Below, one piece after another: positions 25,085 through 33,863 of a stretch of DNA of 46,370 bases. Position 1 is the first letter of the stretch, and each line of letters begins with the position of its first letter. The stretch comes from Oscillospiraceae bacterium (GTDB lineage Bacteria; Bacillota; Clostridia; UMGS1810): NCBI GenBank assembly GCA_015069095.1, contig SVJH01000017.1:1-46370 (forward strand), written 5' to 3'. The translations under genes and the position numbers were made by a program. The notes below the pieces were generated by a model. That model did not search any database and was not told where the DNA came from. It saw nothing but the letters and a program-made list of their open reading frames with translations.

Positions 25085-26329
25085 ATGAATAAAGTTGAAC
25101 TTTTGGCACCTGCAGGAAGTTTGGAAAAACTTAAAGTAGCACTTATTTACGGTGCAGATGCGGTATATATTGGCGGCGAAGAGTTTTCTCTTAGAGTTGC
25201 TGCTAAAAACTTTACAAATGACGAAATAAAAGAAGGCATTGATTTTGCTCATAAAATGGGCAAAAAAGTATATATTACAGCAAATATTATAGGACACAAT
25301 GACGATATTAAAAAATTTCCCGAATTTGTTAAAGAAGTAGAAAAAATGGATGCTGATGCAATAATTATTTCTGACCTTGGAATGTTTTCTATTGCAAGAG
25401 AAGTTGCACCAAATCTTGAAATTCACGTAAGTACACAGGCAAACAATGTAAACTATGCAACCGCAAATATGTGGAATAGCCTTGGCGCAAAAAGAATTGT
25501 ACTTGGACGTGATTTATCACTCGAAGAAATTAAAGAAATCCGAAAGAACATAAAAGACGATTTTGAAATTGAATGTTTCGTTCATGGTGCTATGTGTATT
25601 TCATACTCAGGAAGATGTCTTTTAAGTAATTTTATGGCATCAAGAGACGCAAATATGGGTGCTTGTGCGCATCCTTGCAGATGGAAATATTCACTTGTTG
25701 AAGAAAAACGTCCCGGAGAATATATGCCTGTTTTCGAAAACGAAAGAGGAACATTTATATTCAATTCAAAAGATTTATGCATGATTGAGCATATTCCAGA
25801 GCTTATAGAAGCCGGAATTACAAGTTTTAAAGTAGAAGGCAGAGTTAAAAACGAACTTTATATAGCAACAGTTATAGGTGCATACCGACGTGCAATAGAT
25901 GCTTACTATGCCGACAGAGAAAACTATAAACTTGACAAAGAACTTACAGATGAACTTACAAAAATCAGTTACAGACGATACACAACAGGATTTTTCTTTG
26001 GAAAACCTTCAAGCGAAGATCAGGTATACGATCGAAGCACTTACATTCAGGAATACAAAACTGCAGGCGTTGTATTAGATTACAACAGCGAAACAAAACA
26101 GGCAACCATTGAGCAAAGAAACAGATTTTTTGTCGGCGATGAAATTGAAGTAATAACTCCAAACAAAAGAGTATACACATTTAAAATAGACAAAATGATA
26201 AATGAAAACGATGAAGAAATTTCAGTAGCTCCTCATCCTCAGATGATTGTAAAAATGAAAATTGACTACCCTGTTGAAAAATACAGTATACTCAGAAAAA
26301 AAGAAGATATACAAGAAGGAGAAAACTAA
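25085..26329 (+). CDS. trhP: U32-family protein, TrhP-like (tRNA U34 hydroxylation)
   Basis: A 414-residue U32 protein. The N-terminal TIM-like part has KVELLAPAGSLEKLKVALIY, GADAVYIGGEEFSLR and EIHVSTQANNVN. It is followed by the cysteine block with CFVHGAMC, SGRC and GACAHPC, and by KVEGRVKNELY. Members once called peptidases include TrhP, which makes 5-hydroxyuridine in tRNA with prephenate as a factor. The conserved cysteines suggest an Fe-S site. It overlaps the region just behind trmR. The chosen ATG at 25085 gives the usual N-terminus. B. subtilis has two tandem copies; here there is one. Confidence 0.82.
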   Translation: MNKVELLAPAGSLEKLKVALIYGADAVYIGGEEFSLRVAAKNFTNDEIKEGIDFAHKMGKKVYITANIIGHNDDIKKFPEFVKEVEKMDADAIIISDLGMFSIAREVAPNLEIHVSTQANNVNYATANMWNSLGAKRIVLGRDLSLEEIKEIRKNIKDDFEIECFVHGAMCISYSGRCLLSNFMASRDANMGACAHPCRWKYSLVEEKRPGEYMPVFENERGTFIFNSKDLCMIEHIPELIEAGITSFKVEGRVKNELYIATVIGAYRRAIDAYYADRENYKLDKELTDELTKISYRRYTTGFFFGKPSSEDQVYDRSTYIQEYKTAGVVLDYNSETKQATIEQRNRFFVGDEIEVITPNKRVYTFKIDKMINENDEEISVAPHPQMIVKMKIDYPVEKYSILRKKEDIQEGEN

Positions 26330-26330
26330 A

Positions 26331-26957
26331 ATGAAAACGATTCTATTTCAAGGCGATTCAATAACAGATTCTCAAAGAATTAAAGATGACTTAGCCGATA
26401 TGGGAAAAGGCTATGCAAGATTTGTAAATGCAGATTTGGGATTTGAATTTCCAAACGAATATAAATTTATAAACAAAGGCGTTTCGGGCAACACAGTTGT
26501 TGGTGTTTATTCAAGAATAAAAAAAGATATAATCAACTTAAAGCCTGATTATATGAGCATTTTAATTGGTGTCAATGATGTATGGCACGAATTTAAATAC
26601 CAAGATGGTGTAGACAACGAAAAATTCGAAAAAATTTACACAATGCTTATCGAAGAAATTTTAGAAGAACTCCCAAATTTAAAAATTATGATTATGGCGC
26701 CTTATGTTTTAAAAGGAACTGCTACAGAAGAAAACTGGGACGGCTTTAAAAAAGAAGTAGCCCTCAGAGCCGAAAGTGCAAAAAGAGTTGCCGAAAAATT
26801 CAATCTTAAATTTATAACATTACAGGATAAATTTGACGTGGCAACCTTAAAAACAAACAATCCTGCATACTGGGCTTATGATGGTGTTCATCCTACAATT
26901 GAAGGACACAGACTTATTGCAAATGAATGGAAAAAAGCATTTGAAGAAATAAAATAA
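26331..26957 (+). CDS. SGNH/GDSL-family esterase
   Basis: A 208-residue cytosolic SGNH hydrolase. Block I has the nucleophile Ser in FQGDSITDSQR. Block II glycine is in GVSGNTVVGV, block III is GVNDVWHEF, and block V is DGVHPTIEGHRLIANEW with catalytic Asp and His. Closely similar proteins include carbohydrate acetyl esterases and lysophospholipase-like enzymes; given the sugar genes in this window, deacetylation of oligosaccharides is plausible but unproven. It starts two bases after the trhP stop with AAGGAG ahead, so it is in the same operon. The longer frame from 26262 lies inside trhP and is rejected. Confidence 0.85.
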   Translation: MKTILFQGDSITDSQRIKDDLADMGKGYARFVNADLGFEFPNEYKFINKGVSGNTVVGVYSRIKKDIINLKPDYMSILIGVNDVWHEFKYQDGVDNEKFEKIYTMLIEEILEELPNLKIMIMAPYVLKGTATEENWDGFKKEVALRAESAKRVAEKFNLKFITLQDKFDVATLKTNNPAYWAYDGVHPTIEGHRLIANEWKKAFEEIK

Positions 26958-26975
26958 TATTTATTAAAAATTTAC

Positions 26976-27004
26976 TTGTATTATGTCAAAAATTGTGTTA
27001 TAAT
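26976..27004 (+). promoter_or_regulatory. Promoter of rsmE
   Basis: TTGTAT, a 17-base spacer and TATAAT lie 36 bases before the ATG. Confidence 0.5.
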
Positions 27005-27039
27005 CTATTGTGTACAGTTTTAAGTAAGCGGGTGTAAAA

Positions 27040-27765
27040 ATGCAAAGGTTTTATATAACCCAAGATATGATAAACGGCGAAAATATAACCGTTTTTGGCG
27101 ATGATGCCAATCATATACTTAAAGTTTTAAGATATAAAGAAGGCGACACTCTTCTTTTTTGCGACGGAGAGGCAACAGATTATTTTTGCACAATTGTTTC
27201 CACATCTAAAGGCGAGGTAGTTGCAAAAATAGACAAAACAGAAAAAAACAACACCGAACCGCCAATTTCAATTACACTTTATCAGTCAATTCCAAAGGGC
27301 GATAAAATGGAATATATCATTCAAAAATGTGTTGAACTTGGTGTTGCAAACATAGTTCCTGTTGAATCAAAAAGATGTGTTGCAAAGTTAAAAGATGACA
27401 AAAAACTTTTAAGATGGCAAAAAATTGCAGATGAAGCGGCAAAACAGTGTGGCAGAGGAAAATTAGTTAAAGTATGCGAGCCCGTTTCGTTTAAAGATGC
27501 CGTAAAACTTCCGAATGATAATACACATAAAATTATACCTTACGAAAACGAAAAAGATGGAAAACTTAAAGAAGTTTTAAAAAACAACAAAACGAATGAA
27601 ATTTCTGTATATATAGGTCCTGAAGGCGGATTTAGTGATGAGGAAATTGACATTGCGCTTAAAAACAATGTTCATTCTGTAACGCTCGGTCCGAGAATAC
27701 TTAGAACCGAAACAGCACCACTTGCGGTAATTTCGGCAATAATGTACGAACTTGGGGACTGGTAA
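27040..27765 (+). CDS. rsmE: 16S rRNA m3U1498 methyltransferase
   Basis: A 241-residue SPOUT-class RsmE. The N-terminal PUA-like part contains DANHILKVLRYKEGD. The knot region has IQKCVELGVANIVPVESKR, then IYIGPEGGFSDEEI-type sequence (YIGPEGGFSDEEID) and LGPRILRTETAPLAVISAI, which bind SAM. It methylates N3 of U1498 in 16S rRNA. GGGTG lies ahead of the ATG; a promoter is just upstream. Confidence 0.94.
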   Translation: MQRFYITQDMINGENITVFGDDANHILKVLRYKEGDTLLFCDGEATDYFCTIVSTSKGEVVAKIDKTEKNNTEPPISITLYQSIPKGDKMEYIIQKCVELGVANIVPVESKRCVAKLKDDKKLLRWQKIADEAAKQCGRGKLVKVCEPVSFKDAVKLPNDNTHKIIPYENEKDGKLKEVLKNNKTNEISVYIGPEGGFSDEEIDIALKNNVHSVTLGPRILRTETAPLAVISAIMYELGDW

Positions 27766-27782
27766 AATTAGGAGGATTATAA

Positions 27783-28283
27783 ATGAAAAACAATAAAAAA
27801 GCAACGAGAATTGATGAATTGCATTCAAATATGGCACTTGTTACATCCATGTTGTCGCTTATTGCGCTTACATTCGTAACATTTTTGTACAATGCATTCT
27901 ATCAACTTTTCCCAAATAATTTGCTTCTTGTATCATCTGTAATCTCATGGGTAATAGGTGTTCTTCTTATTTTCCCTATGAATAAAAAAGATGTATTTTA
28001 CTTTGAATATGCAATTTTCTTTGTGGGACTTGCACTTGGACTTTATGCACTTCACGGAATAAGCCTTTTGTCAATAACATATTCATTCTATATAACAATG
28101 GCTTTCCTTGTTGCATATTGGATTTATACACTTATCATTCATTGCTTTGTACTTCCTTCTAAATTGTATTCAAAAGTACTTGCAAACATTTTAGTAATTG
28201 CTTTGGCTATTGCGTTGCCGGCTATTATGGCATATGTATATTCGCTAAATGCAAATATCCCTGGATATTCAATCTGGATGTAA
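27783..28283 (+). CDS. Membrane protein with about five helices, unknown function
   Basis: A 166-residue hydrophobic protein. A polar N-terminus (MKNNKKATRIDELHSN) is followed by five likely membrane segments (about 17-38, 46-66, 72-92, 96-120, 132-155). There are no motifs I recognise. It has a strong AGGAGG and lies 17 bases after rsmE on the same strand, so it is probably co-transcribed. The only clear charged residues are at the N-terminus and the first cytosolic loop (NKKD). Confidence 0.7.
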   Translation: MKNNKKATRIDELHSNMALVTSMLSLIALTFVTFLYNAFYQLFPNNLLLVSSVISWVIGVLLIFPMNKKDVFYFEYAIFFVGLALGLYALHGISLLSITYSFYITMAFLVAYWIYTLIIHCFVLPSKLYSKVLANILVIALAIALPAIMAYVYSLNANIPGYSIWM

Positions 28284-28328
28284 TGAAAAACTAACATAAA
28301 CATTTTATTTTGAAAGGATATGAAAAAG

Positions 28329-29348
28329 ATGAAATTTGTATGTTTCGGAGAAATTATGGGTAGAATAAATCCTCTTGGTTATCAGAGATTTGTTCAGGCT
28401 GATACATATGAAATCTCATACGGCGGTGGCGAAGCAAACGTTGCAGTTTCTCTTGCTAACTATGGCAAAGATGCTTCTTTTGTAACAAAAGTTCCTGACA
28501 ATGACATTTCAAAATCAGCACTTAGAGGTCTTAAAGCACACGATGTTGACGTTTCTGACGTTGTATTCGGCGGCGACAGACTTGGTCTTTATTTTGTAGA
28601 AAAAGGTGCTTCTCAGCGTCCATCTAAAGTTATTTATGACAGAAAATATTCTTCAATCTCTATGGCTGAAAAAGGCGATTTTGACTGGAAGAAAATTCTT
28701 GACGGTGCTTGCTGGTTCCACTTTACAGGTATTACTCCTGCACTAAGCGACAATGCAGCTGAAATTTGTCTTGATGCTTTAAAAACAGCAAAAGAAATGG
28801 GCGTTAAAGTAAGTTGCGACTTAAACTTTAGAAAAAATCTTTGGACAAGTGAAAAAGCAGGAAAAGTTATGGGCGAGCTTATGCCTTACGTTGATGTAGC
28901 AATCGCTAACGAAGAAGACTGTGAAAAAGTTTTCGGCATTAAAGCAGAAAACACAGATATCACAGGCGGTTCACTTTCACACGAAGGTTACAAACAGGTT
29001 GCTAAAACTCTTTCTGAAAAATTTGATATTCCAACAGTTGCAATCACACTTAGAGGAAGTATTTCTGCAAATGACAACAACTGGGCTGCTATGCTTTATA
29101 AAGATGGCGAATACTACTTCTCTAAAAACTATCTTATCCACATTGTAGACAGAGTTGGCGGTGGCGATAGTTTTGGTGGCGGACTTATCTACGCGTTAAC
29201 AGAAGGATATTCAAATCAGGATGTTATTGAATTTGCAGTTGCTGCAAGTGCACTTAAACACACAATTGAACATGACTTTAATGAAGTTACAGTTGCTGAA
29301 GTTAAAACTCTTATGAGCGGTGACGGAAGCGGACGTGTTCAGAGATAA
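28329..29348 (+). CDS. kdgK: PfkB-family sugar kinase, 2-keto-3-deoxygluconate kinase-like
   Basis: A 339-residue ribokinase-fold enzyme. The N-terminal substrate region is FGEIMGRINPLGYQRF with ISYGGGEANVAVSLANYG. The C-terminal PfkB signature is DRVGGGDSFGGGLIYAL, holding the catalytic Asp and anion hole. The overall pattern is that of KDG kinases, which make 2-keto-3-deoxy-6-phosphogluconate from uronate breakdown; another ketose or hexose is possible. I chose the ATG at 28329, ten bases after AAAGGA; the ATG at 28320 is too close. It is followed by a palindromic repeat and a terminator. Confidence 0.78.
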   Translation: MKFVCFGEIMGRINPLGYQRFVQADTYEISYGGGEANVAVSLANYGKDASFVTKVPDNDISKSALRGLKAHDVDVSDVVFGGDRLGLYFVEKGASQRPSKVIYDRKYSSISMAEKGDFDWKKILDGACWFHFTGITPALSDNAAEICLDALKTAKEMGVKVSCDLNFRKNLWTSEKAGKVMGELMPYVDVAIANEEDCEKVFGIKAENTDITGGSLSHEGYKQVAKTLSEKFDIPTVAITLRGSISANDNNWAAMLYKDGEYYFSKNYLIHIVDRVGGGDSFGGGLIYALTEGYSNQDVIEFAVAASALKHTIEHDFNEVTVAEVKTLMSGDGSGRVQR

Positions 29349-29369
29349 GTTTAGTTTTAAAAAGTAATT

Positions 29370-29446
29370 AAAATACTTCTTTTTTGAAAAAAAGAAGCAA
29401 AAAACTTTACATATGCAAAAATTACATTTTTGCAAAGAATAAAAAA
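29370..29446. repeat. Second copy of the palindromic repeat found after galK
   Basis: ACTTCTTTTTTGAAAAAAAGA, then CAAAAAACTTTACAT, then a TGCAAAAATTACATTTTTGCA hairpin. The order and spacing match 6877-6945: TACTTTTTTGAAAAAAAGTA, CAAAAAACTTACAAT, GCAAAGCATACGCTTTGC. Where arm bases differ, both arms change together. Confidence 0.55.
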
Positions 29447-29451
29447 ATAAA

Positions 29452-29479
29452 CTCGGGTATTTAAAAGTACCCGAGTTTT
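29452..29479. terminator. Bidirectional terminator between kdgK and the oxidoreductase gene
   Basis: The stem ACTCGGGTA/TACCCGAGT has T-runs on both strands and lies between converging genes. Confidence 0.8.
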
Positions 29480-29481
29480 TA

Positions 29482-30729
29482 TTATTCTTCTTCAAGTGAT
29501 TTTTTGTATAACTCAATCTGTTTTTCTGTCGGTACATATGTTGTATTTGAACAGCACGGAATATTTGGCTTACTTCCATCTCCACTGTAAAACGGCGACA
29601 AACGGTCGTTTTCATACTGTTTTCTACTTTCTTCTTTTCTAAAATCGGGAATGTCATAAGGCACTCCGCCTTCAAGCATTGAACGATGCGAAAGTATAGC
29701 AACAGATGACATATTTACAGCCGAGTAAATATCAAATGGATGCTCCGGTTGTTTGCCTGTGCGTATGCAGTCTATAAACATTCTTGCCGTTACAAAATCT
29801 GCACCATCATGATCGCTTGTTTTTATAAGTTCTTCGTCTTTATCGTTCCACTGTGGTTCGTACATATTTATTTCTTCAAGTCCTTCAGGAATTGACCACG
29901 AATTATAACGAAGCATTACTTTGTTTGTTCCTCTTAAATTTTCAATTTGCCCTTCTGTACCGCATACACGATAAGAATTATGATGTGCTCCAAAGCCAGC
30001 ACAACCTGTTACTCTGAAAATTGAACCATCATCATTTTGTGTTGTAACAACTGCCACACGGTCTCCACCTCTTGCTGCACTTGGTGCATCCTCCTTTACA
30101 GGAGCAAAAGAAGCAAATGCTGTTACTTTTATAGGTGTTGCACCTGTTGCATGCATTATCGGACCTAATGAATGTGTTATATAATAAGTTCTTGGAAGAT
30201 AGTTACGCCAATGTTCTTCAAAATAGTTATAACGTTTTCTAAATCCAGTATTATAAGGATTGCCAGGGTGATTATACTCACCTTCGGCATAAAGAATTTT
30301 TCCAAGAGTTTTAGTATCGCATACTCTTTTAATTTCTCGGTTAAATATCATTTGCGGATAGTTTTCAGCAAGAAAGTAAATACTGCTGCTTTTTTCTGCC
30401 GCGCGCAAAAGTTCAACACCTTCTGCCATTGTTCCGTTACTTATACATTCGCAGAAAATATGAATACCTTTTTCCATACATTTTATTGCATATTTACTAT
30501 GTTCGTGGAAAAAGTTTGCAATTATTACAGCATCCATATTATGTTTTAAAAATTCATCAAAATCATCATATATGGCAATAGATTGATCATTAAGTTTTTC
30601 CATTGCCCAGTCTATTCTTTCTTTACGGTTATCACACAGTGCAACAATATCACAATTTAAAAGTTTAAAATTCTGCGCTAACGTAGCACCTCTCCCACCA
30701 CCAAATACACCAATTTTTAATCTTTTCAT
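29482..30729 (-). CDS. Gfo/Idh/MocA-family oxidoreductase
   Basis: A 415-residue NAD(P)-dependent dehydrogenase-fold protein. The Rossmann dinucleotide motif IGVFGGGRGATLAQ is at the N-terminus. Next come the family's ALxKGxHxxxE-like region (MEKGIHIFCECI) and a C-terminal beta-sheet substrate domain with HATGATPIKVTAF and CAGFGAHHNSYRVCGTEGQI. The usual catalytic Lys of the EKP motif reads CISNG here, so a standard dehydrogenase reaction is not certain. Some family members act on glycosides by transient oxidation. GGGAGG lies ahead. The gene begins 19 bases after the DMT transporter stop, so they form an operon. Confidence 0.83.
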   Translation of the reverse strand: MKRLKIGVFGGGRGATLAQNFKLLNCDIVALCDNRKERIDWAMEKLNDQSIAIYDDFDEFLKHNMDAVIIANFFHEHSKYAIKCMEKGIHIFCECISNGTMAEGVELLRAAEKSSSIYFLAENYPQMIFNREIKRVCDTKTLGKILYAEGEYNHPGNPYNTGFRKRYNYFEEHWRNYLPRTYYITHSLGPIMHATGATPIKVTAFASFAPVKEDAPSAARGGDRVAVVTTQNDDGSIFRVTGCAGFGAHHNSYRVCGTEGQIENLRGTNKVMLRYNSWSIPEGLEEINMYEPQWNDKDEELIKTSDHDGADFVTARMFIDCIRTGKQPEHPFDIYSAVNMSSVAILSHRSMLEGGVPYDIPDFRKEESRKQYENDRLSPFYSGDGSKPNIPCCSNTTYVPTEKQIELYKKSLEEE

Positions 30730-30748
30730 TTTTTATTCCTCCCTTACA

Positions 30749-31612
30749 TTATGTACGAACTAAAAACAAAATAAGTAATCCTATAAACGAAATTATTACA
30801 GATGCCACTTCTTTTTTTGACGGTTTTCTTTCACCAAAGAAACATGCAAGTGTTGATACAATCATTACACCGCCCGTAACCATTGGATACTGCACCGAAG
30901 AATCAACGTGATTAAGTGCTATTATAAGAAGAAAATTGCCAATTCTATTTACCAGACCTGACATTGCTCCCACTATTACAGAAACAGGTTTCGGTTTTTC
31001 ATCGTCAGTTTTTTTCCTTGAAATAATAAGTAGAATAATCAGCGATAAAATGAGTGAGCAAAGTGCAGTAAGTATGGAATACCCTGCAGAACTTACCTTT
31101 TCAAACGGTGCAGAAACAAATATTTTTGATAGTACCCCTGACATTCCGTTTAAAACAAATACACCCGTGTAATAAATACTCCCCTTTTTATTTTGCCCTT
31201 TTTCTTTCGTTAAAAGTAATGCCAATGTTATAAGCAGAACACATATAATTTTGGCAAAAGTAATACTTTCTCCAAAGAATATAATTCCCTGAAGAAAAGG
31301 AAGCATCATTCCGCCAAGCATAGAAAAAATTGAATATAGTGAAAGATTTATCCTTCCAAGTGCCTTAAAAGAAAAATATGTAAATGCAAATCCGTTAATG
31401 GTACTTATAAGCGCCATAATAAGCGAAAACAGAGTATATTCAAATTTAATTCCGTTAATTATAAGAAGTGCTATAAGTCCCACAATCGAACCGATAAACG
31501 AAAACTCTATGCTTATTTTAAAACTGTTTCCGCGCATTTGCCTATATATATCTTTAAAATAAAAACTCGCTCCGAAAAGCAATACGGATATAATTATAAT
31601 TGCATGATACAC
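30749..31612 (-). CDS. EamA/DMT-superfamily transporter
   Basis: About 287 residues with ten membrane helices in two repeats of five, the DMT layout. Examples are AIIIISVLLFGASFYFKDIY, LLFLVRT at the end, and FMLGGM-like bends (YSIFSMLGGMMLPFLQGIIF). The substrate is unknown; the adjacent oxidoreductase and AraC regulator suggest a sugar or sugar-derived metabolite. Start choice: GGAGG at 31620-31624 fits the GTG at 31612, whereas the ATG at 31627 would lie only about six bases after the transcription start predicted from the promoter at 31640-31668 and has no ribosome binding site of its own. Confidence 0.78.
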   Translation of the reverse strand: MYHAIIIISVLLFGASFYFKDIYRQMRGNSFKISIEFSFIGSIVGLIALLIINGIKFEYTLFSLIMALISTINGFAFTYFSFKALGRINLSLYSIFSMLGGMMLPFLQGIIFFGESITFAKIICVLLITLALLLTKEKGQNKKGSIYYTGVFVLNGMSGVLSKIFVSAPFEKVSSAGYSILTALCSLILSLIILLIISRKKTDDEKPKPVSVIVGAMSGLVNRIGNFLLIIALNHVDSSVQYPMVTGGVMIVSTLACFFGERKPSKKEVASVIISFIGLLILFLVRT

Positions 31613-31639
31613 CACATTTTCCTCCATCGTTTTTTCTTT

Positions 31640-31668
31640 ATTATACAAATACAATCTAAAAAACTCAA
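31640..31668 (-). promoter_or_regulatory. Promoter of the DMT transporter-oxidoreductase operon
   Basis: On the minus strand there is TTGAGT, a 17-base spacer and TATAAT. It is divergent from the AraC promoter. Confidence 0.6.
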
Positions 31669-31679
31669 TAACAATATTC

Positions 31680-31691
31680 TATGATATCATA
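31680..31691. promoter_or_regulatory. TATGATATCATA palindrome between divergent promoters
   Basis: A perfect 12-base palindrome lies 11 bases upstream of the leftward -35 and 19 bases upstream of the rightward -35. This is a natural site for the AraC-type regulator, although AraC proteins usually prefer direct repeats. Confidence 0.35.
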
Positions 31692-31710
31692 TAAAATAGT
31701 TAGTTTTTGC

Positions 31711-31739
31711 TTGTTTTTACACATTAAATGTATTATAAT
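31711..31739 (+). promoter_or_regulatory. Promoter of the AraC-family gene
   Basis: TTGTTT, a 17-base spacer and TATAAT lie about 30 bases before the ATG. Confidence 0.55.
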
Positions 31740-31768
31740 AAATAAAAAATAACTTTGAGGTAAGAATA

Positions 31769-32560
31769 ATGAAAACCAAAAACATATGTAAATTTATATA
31801 TGAACCTTCTTTCGATAAACTTGATACACACTGTTTTATATACGAAACAGAAATAAGTGCGATGAATAAACCAAACATTTTAAAATTCAACAGAATAATT
31901 CTTGTAAAAAATGGCGAATTTACGTTTTTTATAAATAACAGGCAATTTAAAGCAGAAACAGGCCGTGTTATTTTTGCATTTGCAGGCGAAAGTTTTTATG
32001 CAAATACAAAACTACACAATGAATATTTGTATATCGACTTTGACGGAAACCGCGCAGATATTCTTTTTAAACGTCTTGGAATAAATGCATCAAACAGGAT
32101 TTTTGACGGATTAAAAGGACTTATTCCTTTTTGGCACAATGCACTTACAAGTGCCTGCGAAGGAAACATTGACCTTGCTGCAGAAAGTGCACTTCTTTAC
32201 ACATTATCAAAATTAAACGCTATTCCAAATAAAGAGAATATTCTTATCCAGCAAATAATAGACATAACAGAAGATGACTTTATGAACCCAAATCTTTCAA
32301 TCACAACGATTGCAGAAAAACTTTCGTATAATTCAAAGTATTTATCTCACCTTTTTAAAGTGAAAATGAATATTTCCTATACAGAATATCTTAGAATGCA
32401 TCGCATTAAATATGCAACTTTTCTTATTGAACACGGCATAGATTCTGTAAAGAGCATTGCATCGCTTTGCGGTTTTTCAAATCCGTTTTATTTTTCTTCT
32501 GTATTCAAAAAAACTGTAGGAATTCCTCCTACTGAGTATAATAAGGACAAAAACAAATAA
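31769..32560 (+). CDS. AraC-family transcriptional regulator
   Basis: A 263-residue regulator. The N-terminal cupin-like ligand domain (about 15-140) contains RIILVKNGEFTFFINNRQF and GRVIFAFAGESFYAN. The C-terminal double HTH (about 165-260) contains LSITTIAEKLSYNSKYLSHL and SIASLCGFSNPFYFSSVFKK, ending in GIPPTEY. This is the typical layout for sugar-responsive activators. It is divergent from the DMT-Gfo/Idh operon, its likely target. GAGGTAAG lies ahead of the ATG. Confidence 0.9.
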   Translation: MKTKNICKFIYEPSFDKLDTHCFIYETEISAMNKPNILKFNRIILVKNGEFTFFINNRQFKAETGRVIFAFAGESFYANTKLHNEYLYIDFDGNRADILFKRLGINASNRIFDGLKGLIPFWHNALTSACEGNIDLAAESALLYTLSKLNAIPNKENILIQQIIDITEDDFMNPNLSITTIAEKLSYNSKYLSHLFKVKMNISYTEYLRMHRIKYATFLIEHGIDSVKSIASLCGFSNPFYFSSVFKKTVGIPPTEYNKDKNK

Positions 32561-32588
32561 AAGACCGAGAAAACTCGGTCTTTTTTAT
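32559..32588. terminator. Bidirectional terminator between the AraC gene and the hydrolase gene
   Basis: The stem AAAAGACCGAG/CTCGGTCTTTT has an AAAA loop and lies between converging genes. Confidence 0.8.
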
Positions 32589-33772
32589 TTATCAAAAAAT
32601 ACTTTTCTTAAAAATTTCATCGATACATCTTTTCTATATGAATGGTCAGGTGCATCGCAGTTATTTATATCAAGATACTCCTTCATACTTAAAGAATGGT
32701 CAGGCAAAGAAAAACTATTTTCTCTTGTTTTTTCATCCTGATATTTTGGATAGTGCGTAATCTGAAGATTATTTATAGCATCATTTAATTTATATGCGCA
32801 TCGTATTTTTTCAAGATTATACTCTGCTCCGCCTTCATTTAGTGCAAGCGGTTTTGGAGATAGCGCGCAAAGGATATCTGTATGCGAAAAATATTTATAA
32901 ATCCCAGGGACTTCGTGCCATACTCCGTCGCTGTTTTTCATCTCGGTTTCATCATACTCTGTAAGTGATACAAATTTTTTTCGCGAATCGGATACAAAAT
33001 CGTTAAACACAATTGCTTTTATTTCGTCGCAAAATAGAGCAAGGTACATGGCATCGTTTGTTCCGAGTGAGTGAGATGAAACGCCTATTTTATCCTGATT
33101 TATAAAATCAAGTGTTTTTAAAAATTCTAAAAATACAAGTTTTTGAAAAACTGAAAGTCCAAAATAACAAAATCCGCTTTGCATAATGCCATGGCACATT
33201 TGAAGACGTGTCATATGTCCGCCATCTTTTTTGTCGGTTTCAACTGCCACTTCGCCTGTTCCAAGATTATCAAAAACAATTGCAACCATACCCTCTTTTA
33301 CTGCATAAAGTGCCATTTTGTTTCTTTCGGGATATTTTTCAACCTGACAAACATTTCTGTCAAGATTTTTTTCTCCTGCAATAAATTCTTTAGGATGAAC
33401 AGATCCCGGGAAACATAAAAGAGCAGGTGCTTTATTTTTATCATTTACGCCATCAGGAATAAGCATTAAAAATGGTACTGCGCTATACGGGTCGGGATAA
33501 AACTCCCATTTTTCAACAGTATAAGTATCTCTTTTTTCGCTTAAAAGTTTTTTTGGCGAGGGCTGATTTGTAAACGGCGGCATACAAAGAAGTTCTTTTG
33601 CTTTTTCTTTTATGCCTTTTTGCCATATTAAAAATTCTTCTTTTGTAAAATCTTTTTTAAATTCAAATTCAGGTTTTAAATCTCTAAGATATGCCATAAG
33701 CGAAGCCATTGTAGAAGAATATCTTCCATCTTCTCTTTGAGATTTATAATGAGTTTCGTAACTTATTTTCAA
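32585..33772 (-). CDS. Alpha/beta hydrolase, acetyl-xylan esterase/dienelactone hydrolase-like
   Basis: About 395 residues, no signal peptide. Oxyanion-side strand ALLCFPGSVHPKE is followed by GMVAIVFDNLGTGE and the nucleophile elbow GVSSHSLGTNDAMYLALF (Ser-His-Ser-Leu-Gly). The acid is likely in the strand near LCALSPKPLALNEG and the His in LPDHSLSMKEY. It resembles large alpha/beta esterases found with glycan-degrading genes; the substrate is not known. Start choice: AAGGTG fits a TTG at 33772 at six bases. The in-frame GTG at 33781 is part of that ribosome binding site. Confidence 0.72.
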   Translation of the reverse strand: MKISYETHYKSQREDGRYSSTMASLMAYLRDLKPEFEFKKDFTKEEFLIWQKGIKEKAKELLCMPPFTNQPSPKKLLSEKRDTYTVEKWEFYPDPYSAVPFLMLIPDGVNDKNKAPALLCFPGSVHPKEFIAGEKNLDRNVCQVEKYPERNKMALYAVKEGMVAIVFDNLGTGEVAVETDKKDGGHMTRLQMCHGIMQSGFCYFGLSVFQKLVFLEFLKTLDFINQDKIGVSSHSLGTNDAMYLALFCDEIKAIVFNDFVSDSRKKFVSLTEYDETEMKNSDGVWHEVPGIYKYFSHTDILCALSPKPLALNEGGAEYNLEKIRCAYKLNDAINNLQITHYPKYQDEKTRENSFSLPDHSLSMKEYLDINNCDAPDHSYRKDVSMKFLRKVFFDK

Positions 33773-33863
33773 AACTTTCACCTTCTTTTGAAATTATTTT
33801 AACTTAATTAAAATATCAAATCAATACCCTTTTAAGACACTTTTGTTAACCTTTTTTACTTTA

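Noticed and set aside
24992-25426. Minus-strand frame of 144 codons
   Set aside because: It is antisense to trmR and trhP, Phe/Lys/Asn-rich, with no start signals.
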